A DNA stretch of 17,825 bases from JALOOE01 sp964423545 (GCA_964423545.1 CAYRFV010000097.1:1-17825); one strand, 5' to 3'. Numbered from the stretch's first letter, positions 6,866 through 14,663 are shown. Program-made: numbers and translations. The notes: generated by a model from the letters alone, not told the origin.

Positions 6866-7894
6866 GTGGATGCCACCTTCACGATCCTGCTTTTTCTTCC
6901 GCTGATCCTAATTCTCTGGCTCGCCAATTACTCCGAGCGGGCCGGCTTGGTGTGGGCGGTTCTGGGGAACTTTCTGCTGGCAGTGCTCTACGGCGTGTTG
7001 ATCCTCTTCGGCGCCGTGCTGCAGATCCTCGGACTGTTGGCGTCAGGCTCAACGGCGTCTGTCATGGGTGCAGCCTACCAACAGGTGGGCATCGATCCGT
7101 CGAGTTTCAGTCGGATGGGTCTGGGAATGTGGCTGCCCTCACTCTTCGGGCTGTTGTTCCTTCTGCGCATCGTGCGGGACCGGGTCGGACGAATCCTGCC
7201 GTCATTCGATCCCGCCAGCCAGGTGCACGCGGTGGCGCTGTCGTACACGGCGCTTATAGCAGTGAATCTGTTCATGACGCTTGGCATTGGGTTGGGCAAT
7301 CTGGCGGAGATGATTCAGGTTGGCGGTCCGATCGATCTGACTTCATCGCTGTGGGCCCAGCAGATCATGATGGCCCTCATGGCGGTGGTTGGGGTGGGTT
7401 GGTTGGCGCGCCGGGGCCTCGCCTGCTCCTTTCAGCGCCTGGCGATTGTCAAACCCACCTTCAGACAGACCTTGGCCGGGGTGGGGCTCGGCATCGTGAT
7501 GGGCGGCGCGATTGCCGCGCTCGAATGGATTCTGAGTCAGGTGGGGATTGTAACCGACGCCGATGTGGCCCGGCTGAGCGAGCAATTGCTGGGGCCCCTC
7601 ACCAGGTCAGCGTTCGGCATCATCACCCTGGGCGTGGCGGCAGCCATCGGCGAAGAGAGCATTTTCCGAGGCGCTTTGCAGCCGAGGTTCGGTCTGATCT
7701 TCACCACGCTGCTTTTCGCCCTGCTGCACAGCACCTACGGCCTCAGCCTGGCGACATTGATTGTGTTTGGGGTCGGGCTGGTGCTGGGTCTCGTGCGTCT
7801 GGCTGCGAACACCACGACCAGCATGTTCGTACACGCCTTCTACAATATGACGCTGGGCGTCATCGCGGCGCTCGGTCTGCTCGAAAACATTTGA
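6866..7894 (+). CDS. CPBP-family intramembrane glutamic endopeptidase (CAAX protease-like)
   Basis: The 342-residue, very hydrophobic protein has about eight membrane segments. The C-terminal Abi/CPBP domain carries EExxxR at Glu263-Glu264-Arg268 (GEESIFRG), the second motif FALLH with His288, and HxxxN at His323/Asn327. These motifs place it with Rce1-like and bacteriocin-immunity-type membrane proteases. The N-terminal ~190 residues are extra membrane segments with no recognisable motif. The GTG start at 6866 follows GAGGA by about seven bases. Its TGA stop lies inside the -35 box of the next promoter. The substrate is unknown. The protein begins 23 bases after the phoU remnant, and whether it shares a transcript with the kinase is unclear. 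Confidence 0.88.
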   Translation: MDATFTILLFLPLILILWLANYSERAGLVWAVLGNFLLAVLYGVLILFGAVLQILGLLASGSTASVMGAAYQQVGIDPSSFSRMGLGMWLPSLFGLLFLLRIVRDRVGRILPSFDPASQVHAVALSYTALIAVNLFMTLGIGLGNLAEMIQVGGPIDLTSSLWAQQIMMALMAVVGVGWLARRGLACSFQRLAIVKPTFRQTLAGVGLGIVMGGAIAALEWILSQVGIVTDADVARLSEQLLGPLTRSAFGIITLGVAAAIGEESIFRGALQPRFGLIFTTLLFALLHSTYGLSLATLIVFGVGLVLGLVRLAANTTTSMFVHAFYNMTLGVIAALGLLENI

Positions 7895-7918
7895 CAACCG
7901 GTTCTCCTGTGCTATACT
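7891..7918 (+). promoter_or_regulatory. Promoter of the FMN riboswitch and flavin transporter operon
   Basis: A perfect TTGACA (7891-7896), a 16-base spacer and TATACT (7913-7918), with TGC directly before the -10. Transcription would start near 7925, six bases before the first riboswitch stem. The stop codon of the upstream protease gene is embedded in the -35 box. Confidence 0.85.
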
Positions 7919-7930
7919 TCACGCGCTAGA

Positions 7931-8081
7931 CACCTTCGGGGCCGAGTGCGCTCTGGTCACAGAGCTATTCTCGACCGGCGGTAGGGCCCAGGTGGGCCGA
8001 GCCCGCGAGCGATGTCCCATCGGGCGTCGCAGACCCGGTCAGATGCCGGGGCCGACGGTATAGTCCGGATGGGAGAAGGTG
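7931..8081 (+). promoter_or_regulatory. FMN riboswitch (RFN element)
   Basis: The aptamer that binds flavin mononucleotide. Its closing P1 stem is exact: CACCTTC (7931-7937) with GAAGGTG (8075-8081). The conserved core blocks appear in order: CTTCGGGG, CGACCGGCGGTAG, GCCCGCGAGCG, CCCGGTCAGATGCCGGGGCC, GACGGTATAGTCCGGATGGG and AGAAGG. All six helices of the RFN fold have recognisable strands. It sits between a strong promoter and an intrinsic terminator and controls the ABC importer that follows. FMN binding is expected to favour termination. The recognition is by eye but the consensus match is dense. Confidence 0.95.
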
Positions 8082-8123
8082 AGCGCGCAGCGCCCGTGAT
8101 ATGGCGCGGCGTAGGCTTGCGAT

Positions 8124-8157
8124 GCCCCGGGGACGTATAACCCGGGGCTTCTTTTTT
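8124..8157 (+). terminator. Riboswitch expression-platform terminator
   Basis: GCCCCGGG (8124-8131) pairs with CCCGGGGC (8141-8148) around a 9-base loop, followed by TTCTTTTTT (8149-8157). It lies 42 bases after the aptamer and 11 before the permease start. The aptamer segment CCGGGGC (8046-8052) is complementary to GCCCCGG (8124-8130) and could form a competing antiterminator. A smaller hairpin, GCGCC (8090-8094) with GGCGC (8103-8107), lies between them. Confidence 0.88.
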
Positions 8158-8168
8158 GTGGCGGTAGA

Positions 8169-8972
8169 ATGCAGATCGACAACATGTGGCGTTCGCCCGT
8201 GCGGGTCGGCAGGCGGTTGATGCGCGTGGATTTCGTGCTTGTGCCACTCGTGCTTGCCCTATTTGTCCTGGGTTGGGAGCTCCTGGTGCGCTGGCAGGGG
8301 TATCCTTCCTTCGTCTTGCCCGGCCCCGGCGCCGTCTGGCGTCGCTTTGGGAGTCTGCTCTCCAGCGGTGCGTTGTTGATGCACGCCAGCGTGACGCTGG
8401 CTGAGGTGTTTGGGGGCCTCGCCCTTGGTTTGTCCGCAGCGCTGCTGATCGGCTACGGGCTGGCCAAGTCGCCGCTTCTGGAGCGCCTCCTTTCACCCTA
8501 TATCGTAGCATCACAGGCGGTCCCGATCGTAGCCCTGGCGCCGCTGTTGGTGATCTGGTTCGGCTTCGGCTGGCTCTCAAAGGTCCTCGTGTGTGCGCTG
8601 ACGGTGTTCTTCGCCGTCCTCGTGACAACGATCATCGGCGTCCGGTCTGTCGACCCGGATTTGCGTGCCTTGATGCGATCGCTCCAGGCCACGCGCTGGC
8701 AGACTTTCACCAAGCTCGAGGCGCCGGCCGCGTTGCCCGTGCTCTTCGGGGGACTCAAGCTGGCTGTGACACTGGCCGTCATCGGCGCCGTGGTGGGCGA
8801 GTTCGTCGGCGCAGATCGAGGACTGGGCTTTCTGATCAATCTCGCCAGGGGAATCCTTGACACGCCGATGCTTTTTGTGGCCCTGTTCTCGCTGGTGGCG
8901 ATCGCCCTGGCGCTCTACACCTGCGTCGTCGTGCTGGAAGCTGTCGTTCTGCGCTGGCGGCGTTACACCTGA
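8169..8972 (+). CDS. ribX: ABC transporter permease, probable riboflavin importer
   Basis: The 267-residue inner-membrane permease of the nitrate/taurine/thiamine-precursor type has about six membrane segments. The EAA loop, where the ATPase docks, is at about 184-200 (EAPAALPVLFGGLKLA). Control by an FMN riboswitch points to riboflavin or a flavin precursor as cargo, as for the predicted RibXY system of Chloroflexus. The start is uncertain: ATG 8169 gives the longest frame, while ATGs at 8184 and 8220 are also possible. None has a good ribosome-binding site. The stop TGA shares a base with an ATG in the next reading frame, so the downstream gene is tightly coupled. The permease family is certain; the substrate rests on the riboswitch. 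Confidence 0.9.
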   Translation: MQIDNMWRSPVRVGRRLMRVDFVLVPLVLALFVLGWELLVRWQGYPSFVLPGPGAVWRRFGSLLSSGALLMHASVTLAEVFGGLALGLSAALLIGYGLAKSPLLERLLSPYIVASQAVPIVALAPLLVIWFGFGWLSKVLVCALTVFFAVLVTTIIGVRSVDPDLRALMRSLQATRWQTFTKLEAPAALPVLFGGLKLAVTLAVIGAVVGEFVGADRGLGFLINLARGILDTPMLFVALFSLVAIALALYTCVVVLEAVVLRWRRYT

Positions 8973-9013
8973 TGATCAAATGCACCCTGCGCGCACAGGA
9001 GGAGGTAGGTTCC

Positions 9014-10009
9014 GTGAGACAGGTGATCCCGGTGGTGGTGCTCGTCGTGACGTTACTCGCCGGCTGTTTTCATGCCTTGCCGGTGCCGGTTTCTCCCGCA
9101 CCCACGGGGCAGCCCGTCCCAGTCACATTGGCGATGGGGTATATCCCCAGTGTGCAGTTTGCTCCGTTCTATGTGGCCCAGGAACGCGGCTACTTCAGGG
9201 ACGCGGGCCTGGAGATCAACTTCCGTTACGGTTTCGAGTCCGATCTGCTCAAGCTCGTGGGTACGAACGAGCTGCAGTTCATGGTGGGCAGCGGCGAAGA
9301 GGTGATCCTCGGGCGCAGTCAGGGGCTGCCCGTGCGCAGCGTGATGCGGTGGTATCGCAAGTTCCCGGTCGTGCTTTTCGCCAAGGCAGACCGAGGCATC
9401 AACGGCCCGCGCGATCTGGTGGGCAAGAAGGTGGGGGTGCCGGGGCTTTTCGGCGCGAGCTACATCGGATGGCAGGCGCTCGTGTCGGCCAGTGGGCTGG
9501 ATCCTACCAAGGTCAGTCTGCAAAGCATCGGCTTCACGCAGGCCGCGGCAGTCAGCCAGGACCAGGTGGATGCCGCAATGGACTACGTCGTCAACGGCCC
9601 CGTGCAGCTTCGCCTGGCGGGCGAGGATGTCACCGTGATACCGGTGTCCGATTTCATCGATCTGCCCTCAAATGGCATTATCACCAACGAGAAGGTGATC
9701 AGAGAGCAGCCGGGGTTGGTTCGAGCCCTGGTCGGCGCGACGCTGCGGGGCCTGGAAGATACGCTCAAGGATCCCAACGCGGCGTTTGCGATCAGTCTCA
9801 GAGCTGTTCCGGAGGCCGGAGGCACGAACGAGAAGGTCAGCCGGGCCATCTTCGATGAGTCGATCAAACTGTGGCAGGCGGATGCCGCCACCCTCGGCCG
9901 CGCCGATCCTGAGGCCTGGTCGAAGGCGGCCGCGTTCATGAAGCAGGCTGGGCTGATTCAGTCGGATGTGGTTGCTTCTGAGCTTTACACCAACGAGTTT
10001 GTGCGATAG
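9014..10009 (+). CDS. ribY: ABC transporter substrate-binding lipoprotein, probable riboflavin binder
   Basis: The 331-residue periplasmic-type binding protein belongs to the NMT1/THI5-like (ThiY-related) family. From the GTG at 9014 it has an ideal lipoprotein signal: RQ, a hydrophobic core VIPVVVLVVTLL and lipobox LAGC with Cys18 as the lipid anchor. AGGAGG lies about eight bases upstream, so I prefer this start over ATG 8972, which overlaps the permease stop and adds 14 polar residues before the signal. A family-typical stretch, GYIPSVQFAPFYVAQERGYF, is at 42-61. The gene lies between permease and ATPase genes in one operon under an FMN riboswitch, so it should deliver riboflavin. The binding specificity itself cannot be read from sequence. 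Confidence 0.9.
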   Translation: MRQVIPVVVLVVTLLAGCFHALPVPVSPAPTGQPVPVTLAMGYIPSVQFAPFYVAQERGYFRDAGLEINFRYGFESDLLKLVGTNELQFMVGSGEEVILGRSQGLPVRSVMRWYRKFPVVLFAKADRGINGPRDLVGKKVGVPGLFGASYIGWQALVSASGLDPTKVSLQSIGFTQAAAVSQDQVDAAMDYVVNGPVQLRLAGEDVTVIPVSDFIDLPSNGIITNEKVIREQPGLVRALVGATLRGLEDTLKDPNAAFAISLRAVPEAGGTNEKVSRAIFDESIKLWQADAATLGRADPEAWSKAAAFMKQAGLIQSDVVASELYTNEFVR

Positions 10010-10011
10010 GC

Positions 10012-10776
10012 ATGGCCCCCATCCTCCAGGCCGACAATCTGCGCAAGACGTTCCTTGATCCCGGCCGTTCAGCATTGCTGGCTCTCGATGGCCTCTCCTT
10101 CTCCGCAGAAGAAGGGGAGTTTCTGGCCATTGTGGGTCCGTCCGGCTGCGGTAAGAGCACGTTGCTGCGGCTGCTCGCGGGACTTGAGCGTCCGATTGTC
10201 GGCGAGGTGCGTTTTCGTGGCCGGCCTTTGACTGCCCCGCGACGCGAGATCGGTTTCGTCTTCCAGCGCGCCACGTTGATGCCGTGGCGCACGGTGCTGG
10301 ATAACATCGCGCTGCCGCTCGAGACCAGCCGCGTCGCGGGCAAGGAGCGCATATTGCGGGCGAGCGCATGGGTGACGCTTGTGGGATTGGACGGATTCGC
10401 GAATGCCTACCCGGCCCAGTTGTCGGGGGGCATGCAGCAGCGCGTGGCGTTGGCCCGTGCGCTGATCCATGAGCCTTCGATGCTGCTGCTGGACGAGCCG
10501 TTCGGCTCCCTCGATGCGTTGACGCGCGAGCGCATGAATGGGGAGCTGCTGCGCATCTGGGACAGGCGCCGGATCACTGTGGTGATGGTCACGCACAGCA
10601 TCGCCGAGGCGCTCTTTCTGGCCGACCGGGTGTTGGTCATGACGCCGCGTCCGGGCCAGGTGCGGGCCGAGTTCACCGTACCGCTGACGCGCCCGCGGGA
10701 TCGCGCTATCACCACCGAGCCCGAGTTCGTTCGTCTGGTGCGTGCCGTGCGGGAAGAGATCTGTGACGGTCAATAA
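10012..10776 (+). CDS. ABC transporter ATP-binding protein of the flavin importer
   Basis: The 254-residue ATPase powers the importer. Walker A is GPSGCGKST (42-50), the Q loop Gln85 (FVFQRATLMPW), the signature LSGGMQ (137-142), Walker B MLLLDEP with catalytic Glu162 (157-163), and the switch His195 (VTHS). The sequence type matches NitT/TauT/SsuB-like ATPases, which pair with this kind of permease. It starts two bases after the binding-protein stop, so it is translationally linked and completes the importer. I left the symbol blank because the name RibZ is used for an unrelated riboflavin transporter. No clear terminator follows. Confidence 0.93.
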   Translation: MAPILQADNLRKTFLDPGRSALLALDGLSFSAEEGEFLAIVGPSGCGKSTLLRLLAGLERPIVGEVRFRGRPLTAPRREIGFVFQRATLMPWRTVLDNIALPLETSRVAGKERILRASAWVTLVGLDGFANAYPAQLSGGMQQRVALARALIHEPSMLLLDEPFGSLDALTRERMNGELLRIWDRRRITVVMVTHSIAEALFLADRVLVMTPRPGQVRAEFTVPLTRPRDRAITTEPEFVRLVRAVREEICDGQ

Positions 10777-10838
10777 CGACGTTCACTCCTGGTTCGCCGG
10801 TGTCTTCGTGCGCTGGCGCGACCGCGCCGAAATTCGGG

Positions 10839-10867
10839 TTGATTTTTGAGCCGTTGTGTGCTAGCAT
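10839..10867 (+). promoter_or_regulatory. Promoter for glycogen synthase
   Basis: TTGATT (10839-10844), a 17-base spacer and TAGCAT (10862-10867), with TGC directly before the -10. The start near 10874 gives a leader of about 100 bases. The leader contains two very short reading frames (10944-10973 and 10966-10980), the second overlapping the glgA start as ATGA. Confidence 0.65.
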
Positions 10868-10976
10868 CACATAAGCGGCGTTGAGCCGGGGCCGCCGGCA
10901 GGCGTTTGTGCTCACCTTCGGTCGATCACGCAAATCGTTGCCCATGACTGGCTTTTCTGCCGCGCATGACTAGCCC

Positions 10977-12500
10977 ATGACAGACCAGCAGTCCCTCAAG
11001 ATCCTATATCTGTCTGCTGAGGCGGTGCCATTCGCCAAGACGGGCGGCCTGGCCGACGTGGCCGGGTCGCTGCCGAAGGCGATCCGTTGCCTGGGCCATG
11101 ACATCCGACTTGCCATACCTCGTTACGGCCGCGTGGATGTCGACCGATTTGGGCTGGTGCGTCTCCTGGATGGCCTGACAGCGCCGATGGACGAACGCAC
11201 GGAGATCGCCGGCCTCCTGGAGGGCCGGATCGGCGCCGGGGAGTCTGAAACGCCCGTGTACCTGGTGGATAGTCCCCGCTACTTCGACCGCCAGGGAATC
11301 TACATGTACCCCGACGATGCTGAGCGCTTCATCTTCTTCTCGCGCGCCGCGTTGGAGGCATGCCGGGCCCTCGGTTGGCAGCCCGATGTGATCCACTGCA
11401 ACGAGTGGCACACCGCGCTGGTGCCGAACTGGTTGAAGACCACCTATAGCAGCGATCCCTTCTTTGCCCGGACGGCCACGGTCTACACGGCGCACAATCT
11501 CGAATACCAGGGCATCTTCGGCCATCGCGTGCTGGAGATTGCCGGGTTGTCCGACCTGGGCTTCATCGCCCATCCCGATGTGGCGCCCGACCTCAACGAA
11601 GTGGTGGATATGATGGCGCGCGGTCTGCTGTTTGCCGACATCATCAACACGGTGAGCGAGACCTACGCGCGCGAGATCCTGACCCCCGAATTCGGCCAGC
11701 GTCTTGACCCCATCGTGCGCGACCGCCGCGACCGATTGTTCGGCATCCTGAACGGCATCGACACCGAGCTCTATGATCCAGCGACCGATCCGCATATCAC
11801 AGCGCGATTTGACGCGAACAGCATCGAGCGGCGCGCCGCCAACAAGACGGCGCTCCAGGAAGCCGCCGGGCTGCCAGGCCGCAGTGAAACGCCCGTCATC
11901 AGCCTCGTTTCCCGGCTGACCGATCAGAAGGGGCTGGACCTTGTCGGCGCGATCGCCGAACCGCTGACGCGCGAGCTCGGCTGCCAGTTGATAGTGATGG
12001 GCACCGGTGAGTCGCGCTACCACGACCTGCTCGAGTCGCTGGTCGCCAGCCATCCTTCTCAGATCAAGGCCTTTCTCACCTTTGAGCGACCCCTGGAGCA
12101 GCGCATCTATGCCGGCAGTGACATCTTCGTGATGCCTTCCCGGTTCGAGCCGTGTGGCATCAACCAGATGATCGCCATGCGCTACGGGTGTGTGCCCGTC
12201 GTTCACGCGGTGGGCGGTCTTGCCGACACCGTCAGCGACTATCGGCCCGAGACGGGCCAGGGCAATGGCTTCAGCTTCGCCCACTATGACGCCATGGCGC
12301 TTTTCACTTCGCTGGTGCGGTCTGTCGAGACCTACCGCCACGCCGAGGTGTGGCGGCAGCTCGTGCGACGCTGCATGCTGGTCGATTTCTCCTGGCGACG
12401 CTCGGCTGAGAAATACGTCGATCTCTACTTTCGGGCTTTGGCGGTGAAGCGCCAGGCTCAGCGGACACTCAGCGACTATGCGTTGACGCATGGCGGGTAG
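10977..12500 (+). CDS. glgA: Glycogen synthase (GT5 family)
   Basis: The 507-residue enzyme transfers glucose from ADP-glucose to growing alpha-1,4-glucan. The N-terminal GT-B half begins with SAEAVPFAKTGGLADVAG (13-30), whose KTGGL loop binds the nucleotide sugar. The acceptor/linker region includes HCNEWHTAL and TAHNLEYQGIFG. The C-terminal half has SRLTDQKGLDL and the catalytic SRFEPCGI (388-395, Glu391). The length is slightly above the usual 475-490. No good ribosome-binding site precedes the ATG, which overlaps the stop of a four-codon upstream frame. The promoter is at 10839-10867. No other glycogen gene lies in the window, so the partners (glgC, glgB) are elsewhere. The call is secure; ADP- versus UDP-glucose preference is inferred from the family. 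Confidence 0.94.
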   Translation: MTDQQSLKILYLSAEAVPFAKTGGLADVAGSLPKAIRCLGHDIRLAIPRYGRVDVDRFGLVRLLDGLTAPMDERTEIAGLLEGRIGAGESETPVYLVDSPRYFDRQGIYMYPDDAERFIFFSRAALEACRALGWQPDVIHCNEWHTALVPNWLKTTYSSDPFFARTATVYTAHNLEYQGIFGHRVLEIAGLSDLGFIAHPDVAPDLNEVVDMMARGLLFADIINTVSETYAREILTPEFGQRLDPIVRDRRDRLFGILNGIDTELYDPATDPHITARFDANSIERRAANKTALQEAAGLPGRSETPVISLVSRLTDQKGLDLVGAIAEPLTRELGCQLIVMGTGESRYHDLLESLVASHPSQIKAFLTFERPLEQRIYAGSDIFVMPSRFEPCGINQMIAMRYGCVPVVHAVGGLADTVSDYRPETGQGNGFSFAHYDAMALFTSLVRSVETYRHAEVWRQLVRRCMLVDFSWRRSAEKYVDLYFRALAVKRQAQRTLSDYALTHGG

Positions 12501-12505
12501 TCGAT

Positions 12506-13699
12506 ATGCACTCAGAGCGCCTCTATTATCACGATTCCTACCTGCGCGAGTTTGCCGCGCGCATCGTTGGCCGAAAACTGATCAGCAGCAGACCTGCCGT
12601 CGCCCTGGACCGCACAGCGTTCTATCCTACCGGCGGCGGGCAGCCGAATGATATCGGAGAGCTTGGCGGGGCGCAAGTGGTCGATGTCGTGAGCGACCAG
12701 GAGGCGGTCTGGCATATTCTGGCAACCGAGCTGCCTGCTGAGGAGGCGCGCGGCGTCCTTGATTGGCCGCGACGGCTCGACCACATGCAGCAGCACACCG
12801 GCCAGCACATCCTTTCCCAGGCCTTCAGCGTGACGTGCGGCGCGGAGACGGTGGCGTTTCACATGGGCGCCAGCGAAAGCACGATCGACCTGAATCGCGC
12901 CGATCTGAATCCGGCCGCGCTGGCCGCAGCCGAGGCGGCGGCGAACGCCGTGGTCGATGAGGCCCGGCCTGTAACCGCCGCATTTGTGGAGCAGGAGGAA
13001 CTGGCCAGACTGCCACTGCGGAAGCCTCCGAAGGTGACCGAAGCGATTCGCATCGTGCAGGTCGCTGGGTTCGATTGGTCGGCCTGCGGAGGCACGCACG
13101 TGGCGAACAGCGCGCAGATCGGTCTGATCAAAGTCGTGGGGATTGAACGCCGCGGCGGCGAGTTGCGCGTGACCTTTCTGTGTGGCCGGAGGGCGCGTGC
13201 CGACTACGCACGGGTGCACGCACTTGCCGGTGGATTGGCTGCGCGTTTCACCTGCGCGCAAGATGAGATCCCTGGCGCGGTCGAGCGCCTCTCCAATGAG
13301 AACCGGGCGATCCGAAAGGACCTCGCGGATCTCGAAGCGCAGTGGGTCGAGGCGACAGCCGCGACCTGGTGGGCAGAGGCCGCGCCGCGCGGGGCTGGCC
13401 GCTTGATCGTGCGCACGGCCGATGTTCCGGTCGAGCGCGCGAAGAAGCTGGCTCAGATGCTTCGCGGGCGTCCGGGAGCGGTGGTCTTGCTGGGCTTGCC
13501 CGGTGAGCGCCCACAGCTGTTGTTTGCGCGGGCCGATGATGTGACCCTCAATATGGGCGAACTGCTCCGGGCCGCCGCGACGTCCGGCGGTGGTCGGGGC
13601 GGTGGCCGCCCTGATTGGGCGCAGGGCGGGACGCCCTCGAATGAGGGCTTGGAAGCGGCCCTGCGGGCCGCGAGCGCGGCTGCGATGACCGGTCAGTGA
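12506..13699 (+). CDS. AlaX-type alanyl-tRNA editing hydrolase with DHHA1 domain
   Basis: The 397-residue stand-alone editing protein is related to the C-terminal half of alanyl-tRNA synthetase. It hydrolyses Ser- or Gly-tRNA-Ala made in error. The N-terminal TGGGQP motif is at 42-47. Zinc ligands are His97 and His101 (HTGQH) plus Cys194 and His198 (CGGTH). A helical segment at about 225-300 leads to a C-terminal DHHA1 domain with the glycine-rich GGGRGGGRPDWAQGG at about 363-377. The length matches the long AlaX-L class. It starts five bases after glgA and is probably on the same transcript, though no functional link is obvious. The start ATG has only a weak GGCGGG upstream. The family call is secure; the exact mischarged substrate is not visible. 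Confidence 0.92.
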   Translation: MHSERLYYHDSYLREFAARIVGRKLISSRPAVALDRTAFYPTGGGQPNDIGELGGAQVVDVVSDQEAVWHILATELPAEEARGVLDWPRRLDHMQQHTGQHILSQAFSVTCGAETVAFHMGASESTIDLNRADLNPAALAAAEAAANAVVDEARPVTAAFVEQEELARLPLRKPPKVTEAIRIVQVAGFDWSACGGTHVANSAQIGLIKVVGIERRGGELRVTFLCGRRARADYARVHALAGGLAARFTCAQDEIPGAVERLSNENRAIRKDLADLEAQWVEATAATWWAEAAPRGAGRLIVRTADVPVERAKKLAQMLRGRPGAVVLLGLPGERPQLLFARADDVTLNMGELLRAAATSGGGRGGGRPDWAQGGTPSNEGLEAALRAASAAAMTGQ

Positions 13700-13718
13700 C
13701 CCGGCGGCCGCCGGGTCA
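13697..13718. repeat. Perfect 22-base palindrome at the end of the AlaX gene
   Basis: Eleven-base arms are exact reverse complements and include the TGA stop at 13697-13699. The RNA would fold into a very stable GC hairpin. There is no T run, so it may be an mRNA-stabilising or weak terminating structure. Confidence 0.75.
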
Positions 13719-13762
13719 GCGCACCCGGTCCTCTGGCGACACGACCCTCGGAAGGATGTGCT

Positions 13763-14659
13763 ATGCGTGAGATCTCACCCGGCATCTTCATTGAGACCGA
13801 CCATCGCGGCGCCAACTATGCCGGCATAGCCACCGATGTCGGCATGATCGTGGTCGACGCGCCGATGGTGCCCGACCAGGCGCGCGCGTTTCGCAATGAG
13901 CTGGCGCGGGCGGCCGGGGGCCGCCCGTTCCTGTACGTGATCAACACCGATCACCATCGCGGCCACATTCTCGGCAACCAGTACTTTCAGCCCACGCCGG
14001 TCGTCGCGCATGAGCAGGCCTGGAAACACATGAAAGGCTACGGGGACAACTTCAAGCAGCGGGTGATCGATTCGTTCCGAAAGGAACCGGAGGTTCAAGC
14101 GCAACTGACCGACATCCAGATCATCGTGCCCAAGGTGACCTTCTCCCATCGCCTCGACATCGTGCGCGGAGGCCGCGATCTGCGCATCATTCGCATCGGC
14201 GGGCATACGGCCGCGACGTCGGTGATCTGGATGCCGAACGAGAGTCTTCTCTTTGTTGGCGATGCGGTGTGGGTCGATCAGCATCCGTACATGGCGCAGG
14301 CCAACTCCAAAGAGTGGCTGGACGGACTGACCTACATCCGCAAGTTCAAAGCGGACCGCATCGTCCCGGGGCGCGGGCCCGTCTGTGGGCGCGAGGCCAC
14401 GGAGCGCATGTCGGAGTACATCCGTTTCATGCGCGCGCGCGTCCGGCTCAACCATCGCCAGGGGAAGACCAAACAGGAGACCGTGCAGAGCGTTCTGCGC
14501 GAGGTCGTGGCGTGGTTCCCGATCTCGCCTGCGACCAAGTCCAAGACCGAGTCGCAGATTAAGCAGGGCATCGGCCGCATCTGGAACGAGATGGACAAGG
14601 CGAGCAAGGGCAAGGGGAAAGCCGTAGCCGTCGAGGCCGAAGAGGCCAGCGAAGAGTGA
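13763..14659 (+). CDS. Metallo-beta-lactamase-fold protein with altered metal-binding motif
   Basis: The 298-residue protein has the layout of MBL-fold hydrolases: strands leading to VINTDHHRGHILGN (59-72), then GGHTAATSVIW around His148, FVGDAVWVDQHPY with Asp166, and PGRGP near residue 200. In the usual motif NTHxHxDH the first His and the Asp bind metal. Here they are Asp63 and Gly67, while His65 and His68 remain. The late His of PGHGP is Arg. So several canonical ligands are missing and activity may be changed or lost. The C-terminal ~25 residues are a charged, lysine/glutamate-rich tail. GGAAGGA lies about seven bases before the ATG. The TPR gene follows by four bases, so the two are probably co-expressed. 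The substrate is unknown. Confidence 0.85.
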   Translation: MREISPGIFIETDHRGANYAGIATDVGMIVVDAPMVPDQARAFRNELARAAGGRPFLYVINTDHHRGHILGNQYFQPTPVVAHEQAWKHMKGYGDNFKQRVIDSFRKEPEVQAQLTDIQIIVPKVTFSHRLDIVRGGRDLRIIRIGGHTAATSVIWMPNESLLFVGDAVWVDQHPYMAQANSKEWLDGLTYIRKFKADRIVPGRGPVCGREATERMSEYIRFMRARVRLNHRQGKTKQETVQSVLREVVAWFPISPATKSKTESQIKQGIGRIWNEMDKASKGKGKAVAVEAEEASEE

Positions 14660-14663
14660 GCGT

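Noticed and set aside
8972..9013. ATG 8972 as the start of the binding-protein gene
   Set aside because: It lacks a spaced ribosome-binding site and buries the lipoprotein signal. GTG 9014 follows AGGAGG and gives a textbook lipobox.
11004..12491. A 495-codon open frame on the minus strand opposite glgA
   Set aside because: It lies wholly antisense to a complete glycogen synthase, has no recognisable domain and shows shadow-type composition.
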